Below are positions 31,228 to 41,100 of a stretch of 64,000 nt of DNA, in pieces. Location: contig NC_087382.1 in the NCBI RefSeq assembly GCF_963675165.1, positions 496,001-560,000 of the forward strand, written 5' to 3'. Both the position numbers and the translations under genes were made by a program. Origin of the DNA: Halichondria panicea. Taxonomy: Eukaryota; Porifera; Demospongiae; Suberitida; Halichondriidae. The notes under the pieces are model-generated. The model made no database searches, had not been told where the DNA came from, and was given only the letters and a program-made list of their open reading frames with translations. Numbering within the stretch: the first letter of the stretch is position 1; the number at the start of each line of letters is the position of its first letter.

Positions 31228-33193
31228 GTGAGTCCAGTCCAGTGAGCTAGTGGGTGCAAGGGTCTGACACTGCATGCTGTACTCTGTTCTCAGAGAGAGG
31301 TGGTCGAGAAGGACAGGATACTGGAGAGGAAAGATGAGCAACTTGTACAGAAAGACGATCAACTGGATCAGAAAAACGCACTTCTGGTACAAAAAGATGA
31401 GCAAGTAGCAGACAAAGATACTCAACTTGCTAGACAGCAACAGGTCAGTAGAATTTTTACTTCACTTTTTACACGCAATTTCGTATTATGCTAATCATGC
31501 AAGATAATTTCTCTTCATGCAGATATTGAATAGTGTCCATGCTACTGCTACCACCAAAGATGGTATGATTGCTGACAAGGACAGACAACTCAGCGAACAA
31601 GAGTCAAGGATCACTGATCTCATTTCCCAGAGAGAGGCTGCTCTAGTTGAGAGGGACGCTCTCTTACAGGTATTATAATAGTCACCAAATGCACACACTC
31701 TTGTACTCTAGTAATGTACATGAGTGCAGAATTGTCCACTGATACAATAATATTCACGTCTGTGTTCTAATTAGAAGATTTCCACCAACGTTCCCCTGTA
31801 CAGGTACACGGGGTACAGATGGAACACAATACTGAGCTGGTCAGGAGAGACGCCATCATTCAACAGCAGAGACAGGTGAGATGAATCCATATTATTGCAG
31901 AGCTATAGTAGAAGCTTTGATGTTATAGTTTGTGCATTCTAGTGGGCTGGTGGTCTTCACCTCTTAAGCTTCAGTATAGCGGGTAATTTTTGGGGGGCAA
32001 AATATTCGTGGCTCAGCCATTTTGAGACATTTCGTAGGTAATACTTTCATGGTTGCTGCTTGTACTGCAAGTAAAGGTAGGCAAGGTCGCTTCATTCGTA
32101 CAATATTCGTGGTCAGACCTTCAATCAGAAAACCACGAATATTTTGCCCCACGAAATTACCCTCCATACAATAATTAGAAAAAGTGATTTAGTGTGCATA
32201 CAATTATTGCTACAAGTAACACTCGCTTGTTAGTAGACACTATCCTAATTACACTCATTCATTATTCAGGGTCCCCCTCCCAGAGAGTTGAGACCTCCAC
32301 TCAGTCTGAAATGGAGAAGAGGAAAAGACATGCCAATCAAGATGGGCTACACAGTGCAGAGTGTTGTTATCGGTGACACGGCGTATGTTGGTGGAGGCAG
32401 TGCAGGCGATGATTGTAACGTGTGTACAGTGATGAAGCTCGAGCAAGATCAATGGACCAAACTACCAGAGTACACTGCCAAGTGGTTTGGTATGACATCA
32501 CTCGCTAATCGACTAGTGCTAGTGGGAGGACGTGATCCAAGAAACAACACACCCAGCAATCAACTTTCAGTGCTCGAGTCAGGGGAATGGACTCACCCGT
32601 ACCCACCAATGAACATTGCTCGTCAATCCTCAACAGCTGTCTCCTTCAACAACCACATAATTGTAGCTGGTGGGCGTGATGGTGATGGTCGTATCTCCTC
32701 TGTGGAGGTGTTGGACGTGGCATCAAGAAGATGGTACATTGCTCAGTCACTACCTAACTCACGATCAGAACTGAAATCAACTCTCATAGGAAACACCCTC
32801 TACCTAATGGGAGGGTGGGATCACACTGGGCCAACCAAGACAGTGCACCACGTCGACCTCAATGAACTCATCATTACAAAGGCCCTTTCCAACCTGGACA
32901 CACCCACTCTCTGGCAGACCTTACAAGAAGTACCACTCGGGTTGTCAGCTCCTCTCAGTATTGGGAGGTCACTATTAGCCGTTGGTGGAGCGAATGACAG
33001 AGTCAACCCAAGTTCATCGATCCACCTCTACCAGCCTGACACCAGGAGGTGGTTGAAAGTAGGAGACCTGCCTACTGTACGATACTGCTGCACATGCTCA
33101 GTACTTCCTAGTGGAGAGGTTATTGTAGCCGGAGGACAGATAGTAAATAAGATTAAAATCCAAACTGTGGATTTCTTCTCTATAAGTTCTTAG
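29745..33193 (+). CDS. Array gene 5: N-terminal kinase - coiled coil - kelch
   Basis: Seven phase-0 exons: 29745-29864, 29947-30516, 30901-31227, 31294-31443, 31523-31669, 31804-31875 and 32270-33193. The protein is 769 residues. The kinase (about 24-320) is nearly that of gene 4, with HRDLTARN, DFG and MPPEA intact. The coiled-coil exons and introns instead match gene 3, and its kelch resembles genes 2 and 3 more than gene 4. Gene 5 is therefore a mosaic, or the donor of the block now in gene 3. It is the most compact complete gene here, with short introns. Confidence 0.85.
30661..30805 (+). mobile_element. Mutator-like MITE, 9-bp target duplication
   Basis: Ends CAGAGGAGATAACG and CGTTACCTCCTCTG, with a perfect direct repeat ATTGTGTAC at 30652-30660 and 30806-30814. 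The interior folds on itself (GGCGCGGTGCAGCTCAGGCA against its near complement). It lies in intron 2 of gene 5. Confidence 0.8.
31294..31875 (+). CDS. Gene 5 exons 4-6: coiled-coil block
   Basis: Exons 31294-31443, 31523-31669 and 31804-31875. The first is almost base-identical to gene 3's, as is the intron after it up to the piggyBac site. The block reads REVVEKDRILERKDEQLVQK, DRQLSEQESRITDL and TELVRRDAIIQQQRQ. Confidence 0.8.
31975..32167 (+). mobile_element. Degenerate MITE in gene 5 last intron
   Basis: Arms AGCGGGTAATTTTTGGGG and CCCCACGAAATTACCCTCC. Same site and family as 14733-14937 in gene 3. Confidence 0.5.
32270..33193 (+). CDS. Gene 5 exon 7: six-bladed kelch propeller
   Basis: 307 residues with all six double-glycine motifs. 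Loop features: AGDDCNVC in blade 1, MGGWDHTGP in blade 4 and an extra residue in LIITKALSNL. Its 3' flank is the same as in genes 2, 3 and 7. Confidence 0.85.
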   Translation, partial: GPPPRELRPPLSLKWRRGKDMPIKMGYTVQSVVIGDTAYVGGGSAGDDCNVCTVMKLEQDQWTKLPEYTAKWFGMTSLANRLVLVGGRDPRNNTPSNQLSVLESGEWTHPYPPMNIARQSSTAVSFNNHIIVAGGRDGDGRISSVEVLDVASRRWYIAQSLPNSRSELKSTLIGNTLYLMGGWDHTGPTKTVHHVDLNELIITKALSNLDTPTLWQTLQEVPLGLSAPLSIGRSLLAVGGANDRVNPSSSIHLYQPDTRRWLKVGDLPTVRYCCTCSVLPSGEVIVAGGQIVNKIKIQTVDFFSISS

Positions 33194-33372
33194 TTTTTTT
33201 CATGTCCTTCGTGTTATAATTATAAATTAATGATACTTTTCTAGCATAATAATTAAAGTTGCAACTGAATTTCGATTGGCAGCTATTAAAAATTATGCAA
33301 AAACAATTAGTTGGTACATAATTAAATTTCCCGAATAGACAAGAAACCGACAATAATTATACTAATTATGTG

Positions 33373-34027
33373 ACAGTCTCATAACAAGTTCAGGTCCTTG
33401 CATGGTTGGGGTCTTGTCCGAGGGTAGGGTGGACGCCTTCTCCCAGAATCTAAAGTCTATCTCCTCTTCTGAGTCAGACAGTAAGAGGTGGGGCTCAGGA
33501 ACTGAGGGGTTAAAGAGTCACATGGTCATAGTCATACTCGGTGGAAGTTTGAGGGCTTAGGAAGTAAGGGTGAGAAAATTGAAAGCCAATTGACATGGAC
33601 ACATTCAAACTGGTAGTGTGATGAAGGGTCTGGTACACGTACTGTACAATGTCATGTACAAATATTGTGAGCCAGTGTTCTCAATTGACAGACGTTTCCC
33701 TGTACACACCTAAACTGCATACATTGAAGCATACCTTGTATACAAGTGCATGTACATACAGACTAGTAAGCATGCTAGGTTCCCATTCTCTGTACTGTAC
33801 ATTCAATAGTACACAGTGGACTCATTGCACTGCATAACTACACATTATACACACGTACCTTGTTCTTGATGAAGGTTCCTCAGTAGCCCCTGTCCATGGA
33901 CCCATGTCTTCAGACTGTCCCTCACTGCTTATAGGCTGCTCACCAGACTGGAGGTGGGCTGCATGTAAGGGCTGGGTGTCAGGGGAGTTTTTAGTCTCTG
34001 ATGACAGACCCTTTTCCATACTGCTGT
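33373..34027 (-). pseudogene. Unrecognised convergent gene, relics (unit 5 copy)
   Basis: A terminal exon at about 33373-33509 (SEEEIDFRFWEKAS-like) and the exon 33859-34027, whose 5' part has been replaced by a GT/G tract at 34024. The 80-base exon is absent. Not functional as it stands. Confidence 0.45.
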
Positions 34028-34310
34028 GTGTGTGTGTGGGGGGGGGGTCGTACATGATTGTACATTGCACACCTTCAAATACATTACAGGGAAACACACA
34101 TCACAAGCTATAGCTCACGCTGTATGATGACAAAATTTAATGTATTTTCCAACTCATCTCATGCTATAATGTACTGTACAACACACTGTACACTAACACA
34201 GGCTCAGAATTGTCATCTTCCTATGCAGTCTAGAGTCACTCATTGAGTTGCCTCCCATTCTCATACCTATACGACGTTGGCTTCCTCAGTGCTTGCACCA
34301 GTAGACTGTA

Positions 34311-34375
34311 CATGGTCTCTCTCCATGGTCCTGGCTATGTCACTGTGGCCCACAATAGGACTGGACAAAGCTTCC
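34311..34375 (-). pseudogene. Reversed Death-domain fragment (unit 6)
   Basis: The - strand reads EALSSPIVGHSDIARTMERD, nearly the same as at 7675. Confidence 0.55.
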
Positions 34376-34516
34376 TACAAATCCAGACAGTGAAATGTTT
34401 GGCCACTGCACTAGCTTGTTCCATCATAGACTATTAACAAGAGTTTATGATAGACTCTTGCTATTAATTATGCTTCAACTGTCAACTCCTGTTCTGTCTC
34501 TAAAAATGTGCATGTT

Positions 34517-34682
34517 TGCTGAATCAGCAATGTTATTGCGCATGTGACAAGGAAAAGGGTGTGTCTTGTAGCTAGCTGCAAAAGGATCTCAATCTCATGT
34601 TCTCTTACTTGTGTATCTACTCCTAGCTGTGATGAGAATGAAGATGCTGTAGTCTCTGGAATATTATCAGTGAGTACAGTCA
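34517..34682 (+). promoter_or_regulatory. Maf-type palindrome and GT box, distal to gene 6
   Basis: TGCTGAATCAGCA at 34517-34529 and GGGTGTGTCTTGTAG from 34557. The UTR donor TATCA|GTGAGT is intact near 34670, unlike in unit 3, so an alternative far-upstream promoter for gene 6 is possible. Confidence 0.4.
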
Positions 34683-34790
34683 CCACTGTGTACTGTAGAT
34701 ACACAGACTAGACATTGATACTGTAGACACATTAATTGCTTGTGAGTTTCATTGATGGCATAATTATATTATAATTATCACACACTAACA

Positions 34791-34935
34791 GATGTCCCTG
34801 GCAGATGGTCTCCTCCTCATGTCTTCTGCAAACAACTATCGATAAGCTTCCTCAACCTGTGTGTATGTGTGTGAGAGATCTGGGCAACATGGAATGATAG
34901 AGATCCTTGGCTGATTTGATGATCCAAGAGGTGAC
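34791..34935 (-). pseudogene. Reversed kinase C-lobe fragment (unit 6)
   Basis: The - strand matches the end of the Death-gene kinase exon: AKDLYHSMLPRSL-type sequence, LRKLIDSCLQ and RRPSARDIC in shifted frames. The base match to 40840-40960 (reverse) is clear although the frame is broken. Confidence 0.6.
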
Positions 34936-35256
34936 ACTGGACGGTACGAGACGAGAACACGGAACTGGACAAGGGGGTGTGCCAATGTGAGTGTGCTGCT
35001 CTAAACTATAACATTTGTGGACTCTGTCAAGAGCTGCTTTAAGGAAAAGATGTAGCTCTATGGAATGTGGTACGTGTTTGTTTAGCTTGTGGATCTGATT
35101 TTAATCAAGACTTGCACAGTATGCATGTATATGTATGTGCTGTGTCAGCAGAAACCTTTGAAGGCCCATGCGGTAACTTGACTGACCAATTTCCAGTGTA
35201 AAAAAATGCGTTCAGAGAGTTCTAGGTTTATAGTGTGTTTAGTTTTAGCATCAAAA

Positions 35257-36012
35257 CATAGGTTGAAAAGGAAGGGGATTGGAAACGACCAGGCCACCCT
35301 GTGTCAACGGATGAAACACTCCGCGTTATGATTTCGCGCTCGCGAATATTTTAGTTTTTACCGTACTCAGGTTGTATTTCAACTGTTTCTAGCTCTCCTA
35401 TCCACTATTGATCACTCAGAAGCTGGGAGGTACTCTAGAGAAGTAAGTTTACACCACTGACAAGCTCTAAGTCCCTTGTCTTTACTCTGTTTTTACTTTT
35501 TGTTGAGTTTAGATTGAAATACTCCATGTCAACTTTTCTCTTTCCCTGCTGTGAAGCCGAAACAGCAAAGGACATTGCTTGACTTGGTTATTATGTATCT
35601 AAGTGCTATATAGGATGGTTTCATGCTATGGATAAGCTGTACTGTTCATAAACGTTTGCAGTATAGTCCTTCAAACTGCTTTAGTATACTTTTAGAGACA
35701 CCACGGGCCTTGACCTCCCACGACTTCATAGTAAGAGCTATATATTCCTTCTTGTAATTTATTTGTTTAGTGATAGTGGCTGCGTTGTTTAGTCTACCTT
35801 TTAGAGCTAGATTCCCTTTTCTTTTTAGAATAATCAACATTAAAAGTGATCAATTTCACCACTTCTATGTACAACACATTGTATGGCAGCAAGACAGGTA
35901 ATGAGCATGCTGACTATAAATATAATCCTTTGTAGTTTTAGCCACGCCCTATAACGCGGAGTGTTTTACGCAAACATTTTTCGTTTCCAATCCCCTTCCT
36001 TTTCAATCTGTG
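35257..36012 (+). mobile_element. hAT-like element, 756 bp
   Basis: Inverted ends CATAGGTTGAAAAGGAAGGG and CACAGATTGAAAAGGAAGGG (read from outside in), flanked by the direct repeat ATCAAAA at 35250-35256 and 36013-36019. The empty site is seen at 8575-8590 and 53750-53765. A 64-codon - strand frame (35646-35840) shows no known domain. Confidence 0.75.
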
Positions 36013-36487
36013 ATCAAAATGACCAAACTAAAAGGACTTAACTTATACTGTTGTAGCTCCTTAAAAGTGGTTTTACCTCGTATAATTATCGTATTTGAAA
36101 TGAAGAAGTCATCACACTTTGTGTCTAGTAACTTAAACTATCGTATTACTACTGCAATTTTTTTGAAGTGTCAAACAGTGTCGAACTTTGTGAGTGCTTT
36201 ATGACATCACTAAAATAAGATTGCATACCAGTACTTGTATGATAATAGCACAAACTTTCCTTATTGCAAAATTTAGATTGCAAATGTTTTCTCAATCGTA
36301 AAATTTGAACTCTGTACCCAGGCACATTGTTACAGTAGCAATACAGTATCTTAATGTACAATGTGTATTCTTGTAGTATGGCAATACAATGTGTGTGTGC
36401 TTCCAAGGGGTTTAATCAATATCTCCATTCCTCCAGTCTTATCCCCCGCCCACACACTCTCCACAGAGTCCCTCCCAGAGTTCATAG

Positions 36488-37440
36488 TCCACCACACAAT
36501 GGAAGAGCTGTGTATGCCTTGTTGACTGGTGCTCCCCCGAGACTCCGCCCCTTCCCCTGCCCAGCCCATCCCTCGGAGCTAGGAGACCAGCTGGTGTACA
36601 ACAAGCACTGGAGCAGGTGGGTGGGGTTTGCCGTGTAGGAAGATTCCTAAGAGCTGCTATATTATGTTACATAGGTAGAGTACGTACGTTCAGTTTGCTA
36701 GAGAAAAATCTCATTTGAAGCATTCCTGTAGTTTTTGGTTGGGTCAAAATGATCAGTTGCACCGTTAAAAAAGTTCACTAAATTTGAATGACCTTCTATT
36801 GTTAAGAGCAATTAAAACATATTCACAACAGCCGTCTATCAAAATAATTATGACAGAAGAGTGATTATTTGGACTATTTTTTGCTTGCAGATGGAACTTG
36901 CTCGGTATTGAACATGCAGGAGATGTCTTGTCATTGAAAGATAACCGTAAGTCATGTGACACACAGTGATTTTATTTGCTACATACGTACATTATTCTGA
37001 CAGCTTCATGTAATCGATGAAAATAACTTCAGAGAGGTCAGGGTTCACCCTTTACCCCATTGCCTTATTACCGTACGTGCGTGTAGGTAGCTATACATGA
37101 ACTGGAACAAGCCATCACAATTATACACAGGTGTCAATAATTATTAGCAAAACATTCCGCTCTCTGTGACTAATCCACAAATTTACAAAATAGCCAATTC
37201 ACGATTTTTTACATACTATGTCCATATTCCAACTATATACACCTAGGCTAGTACACTATAATATTAACCGTCACTCTCCTTGCATGCAATTCACAAAATT
37301 AATGTTTAGACCCTCAACTATTATTATATGGTACGTCCATAGTGTCATTATTAACCGTCACTCCCCATGCATGCACAGGTGCTTTGGTATCGTCTACCAC
37401 CCCTGCCTGCACAAGATGCTCTCAGCTACTCTTGTCTGGT
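36488..37440 (+). pseudogene. Candidate exons of an unrecognised gene, fullest copy
   Basis: Blocks: 36488-36616 (VDWCSPETPPLPLPSPS, donor GTGGGT) with a 4-base insertion that shifts the frame; 36891-36946 (WNLLGIEHAGDVLSLKDN) with acceptor TTGCTTGCAG and donor GTAAGT; and 37379 onward after ATGCACAG. The middle block exists only in this copy. The phases of the last pair are not decisive. It is probably a displaced piece of some other gene carried in the array unit. Confidence 0.3.
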
Positions 37441-37559
37441 GTTTTCCGAGTTCGACATGTTACATTAAAAACAAACTAGCTTGAAGTCTTGTGTGTTGCA
37501 TGGTGACAGTTGTATTATAGTTGTGACAAAAAAATTGTTTGTTGTCTTGATAATCTCCA

Positions 37560-37710
37560 GCGCATGCGCAGTATACCATTTTTGTATTGCAAGGAAAGAG
37601 GGCGTGTCTTGTGTTAACGAGAGTGTTGTTTGTCTCTTTATAGTGCATGCTATACTTGCTGTGAGTTCAAAGTGAAGATACTGTAGCCTGGGGATCATTC
37701 AGTGAGTGCA
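37560..37710 (+). promoter_or_regulatory. Gene 6 promoter block and 5' UTR exon
   Basis: NRF1-type GCGCATGCGCA at 37560-37570, GGGCGTGTCTTGT from 37600, then a UTR exon ending CATTCA|GTGAGT near 37703. The acceptor CTACAG lies just before AGAAGATG at 37806. Confidence 0.45.
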
Positions 37711-37810
37711 GACAGCACTGCATGTGTACTGTACTGTACATGATTTAGAGCTGTGCACACCTACGTACTCTTATAAAGCTAATATATCTATTCCACACTC
37801 TACAGAGAAG

Positions 37811-38126
37811 ATGTCTGACTATCTCACAATAGCAGATCTAAACAAAGTGTACCTCGCTACGTTTGAAGCTCGAATTAAGTGGCGAAACATCTTGTTGATG
37901 CTCGAAGTCTCTGCAGCTACAATCAGAAGTATCAGCAGAGAATGGAACAATGATCCTGATGACTGCTATCGTGAGGGGCTGTTGGAATGGCTGAATGAAG
38001 GAGAGAGAAGCTGGCAATCTATGGTCAAAGCATTGTCCAGTCCTACTGTGGGCCACGTTCACATAGCCAGGACCATCGAGAGAGATCATCTACAGTCTAG
38101 CAATCCTACTGATGTGAAGTCAGAGG
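37811..38126 (+). CDS. Gene 6 exon: Death domain
   Basis: 105 residues, almost those of gene 3 (SISREW for SISKEW) with the core KWR present. The ATG at 37811 is chosen over an upstream in-frame ATG at 37706 because the latter lies before the UTR acceptor CTACAG. Confidence 0.8.
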
Positions 38127-41100
38127 GTAAGTACCAACTAATGCAACCTATCAATAATATTCCCTACCCCCTTTCACCCAGAGGAGGTACGACACGAGTA
38201 CCTCGATTTAGCAATTACGCCCACGCTCAATGTTATTGCAGAGGCAATTCCTCGTGTCGTACCTCCTCTGCCACTCACCTAGGGCAATTAATCTCACAAG
38301 CCACACCACTTCACACGAAAAAGGATCTGGCAACAGTGTGCATGTGGAGTTGTCCCCTGCACCAGGACCCTGGCGCCGCCAAATCAGAGTGTAGAATTAG
38401 TAAAGCATCATTAACCCGCTCGTACCACACCCAATGATGTCATGATTTAGCATGCTGATACGAAACTAACCACGCCCACTCTATAGAGTGGACGTGGCAG
38501 AGTTACCACTGAAACAACCCCACAAGAAATGTGGCCTGCGAGACTATGGGGCGATATGGGGGTAACGTAGGGGAAGTGCCAACTGAACTCATTCCTGACG
38601 CTGTGTACTTTCCCCTATGTTACCCCTGTCCCCCATGTTGAGTAGGCCGCAATTTTTTGTCAACAATTACCACTAGGCCCTGGCAAATTATGCCGGCATA
38701 ATTGGGGCATAATAGGTTAGGTCATTATGCTGGCATAATTGGAGCACAATAGGGTTAAAATTTTGAATTTGGTCAGTTTGGTGCAAATGCAACGGTCCTC
38801 TGCTGCTGCTGAACGTGTTTTTTCTCTTTTAAATGCCTCTTACATCTAGAAGAATCTTCAGTTTCAGTTATGTTACAAATGAAATTATCTCTTGTTGTAT
38901 TGAAATGTACAATACAACAAGAGTTGTTATTACTGCTGAAAAAAGATTATTTATGACGTCAATATGGGGCATATGGGTTCTTTCGACGAGCATAATAGGC
39001 TGAATTTGGGGCACTGCTCAAAAGCATAACAGGCAGAAAAAGGAGCATAATTTGCCAGGGCCTAATTACCACCATGAAAACTTGTTTTGTCTAACACAAT
39101 AGCCGCCCTCGGTTCTTGTATTAAACAGCAGTCGAGGGCGGCTACAACCACGAATACCCACTATCAGGAGTGCATGAATAGGAGTATCCATGACACCCAC
39201 GCACATTCCACTCCATGCTTTCTCAGGGTGACATCACAAACACTTAGTAGTTGTGTAAACTGTGGTTTAGAGCCTAACCCAGAGGAGGTACGACACGGTC
39301 ACATGACCAGCCAAAAGGATTATGAATCTCATTAACTTGTTCATGAATATCATTCAAGACTGTACTTTGATAGTGGATTTGGTTTGGCGTGTATCTTTCA
39401 AGAAATACACTTGACGTTTCTAAGATGAGGATGGTTCATTGCTGGGCTTATACTGATGTGAAATAGCTTTTCAACCAGTTTCAACCACCACTTAGATTTT
39501 GAGATATTATTGTTTTTAGTGTAATTCTGTTTTAGAGTGTTTAATAAGTATTCTGTGCCTGCATTCAGGATAGGATCACTGCCAACATCTGAGCCTTGGT
39601 GGTTACAACAAATCTAATCTCTACTTGTAAAACTCTAGCTACTAGCCAGCAACAAATTCACTGAGTTTTATGCTCTAAACTTGTCTCTTTATGGCGCTTA
39701 CTTGCCACCAGTTGAATGTCGTCATTGGAATGCATTTTTAACGACTTCTTTGTCTTTCTTGCCTTCAATCAAGAAATAGCAGCCACGTGAGCTTAACGTG
39801 TCGTACCTCCTCTGAGCCTAACCCTAGGTTTGATTAGCACAAACCACAATACAAACAAGTGTCTTGCGCATTTTACAGAACTACCACGAGTAGAATATTA
39901 TTAACACCACCAAGCTAGTACTATACCAAGAAGAAGCCCATAGATTTGTTGTAGTCTCTACTAAAAAGCAATCCAGTTTATGTATACCATTGTGTTGTGT
40001 GACATTATGATCCACTATTGATGATCAATTCCCCTACCAATCTAAATACTCATTTCATTGATAGGTGCATAAGCACTATTCATATCTAATGCATAGAGCG
40101 GTTTGTTAGTTTACATCATTCCTCACTCACTCCCCAACCCACACACATTGTTCTGTACAGTTGAGCAGAAGATCAATGAAGATTTGACCATTTTCCTAGA
40201 TGAGCCACTCGGTAAAGGTGCATTTGGAGCAGTTTTCAAAGGCAGCTACAAGGGCGAGACTTGTGCAGTCAAAGTGCTGCTTCACGATGCTATGGAGATG
40301 CAGGCAAGTATTCCAGTCGGAAAAAGTGAAGAAGCTAGCAATGCAATTGATCGTGAGAGTGATTTTCTAAAATCGTTTCAGCACCCAAATGTTGTTCAGT
40401 TTTTGTCGACTGCCAAGCACCCCAAATCAGGTGGTACAATCCTCGTTGTTGAGCTGATGAATTGCAATCTGAGATCCTATTTCTCCGGTCTTAATGAAGA
40501 GTCACTCACTAGCGAATGTGAAATTAGCCTCTCCAAAGACATGGCTTGCGGTCTCGCCTACATTCATAGCAAGCAGATTATCCACCGTGACCTCAGTGGC
40601 GATAACGTCTTGCTGAAGCTCACACTGCCAGTGCCTGTTGCAAAGATTTCCGACTTTGGCATGTCACGGCTTTACGATTCCTCCAAGCTCAGCTCCACCC
40701 TCACAGCCATTTGTCACCGTAGAGGGTATCTACCTCCCGAGGCCTATCGATTGGAAGAGGAGAGTTATGATAGTAGCCTGGATGTGTTTTCCTATGGAGC
40801 GATTTTGACGCAGATTGTTTGCAAGTTAAAGAATATCAAATCAGCCAAGGATCGATCATTCCACGTTTCCCAGATCCCTCACACACACAAGTTGAGGAAG
40901 CTTATCGACAGTTGTTTGCAAGAAGACATGAGGAAGAGACCATCTGCCAGGGACATCTGTGAGTCTATTAGATAGTGTGTGATAATTTTACGCTTCTGAA
41001 AAATATGTTGATTTTCCTATTTAACGTTTAATTCTTAAATTAAGATGCTTCACTGACAAGAGACTCGGACTCAGTAGAGGCAGCAAAGAGGAACACTCTA

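Noticed and set aside
37706..38437. 243-codon frame starting upstream of the gene 6 Death ATG and running past its donor
   Set aside because: Its start lies before the conserved UTR acceptor and its end enters a MITE; the homologous exon is 37811-38126.
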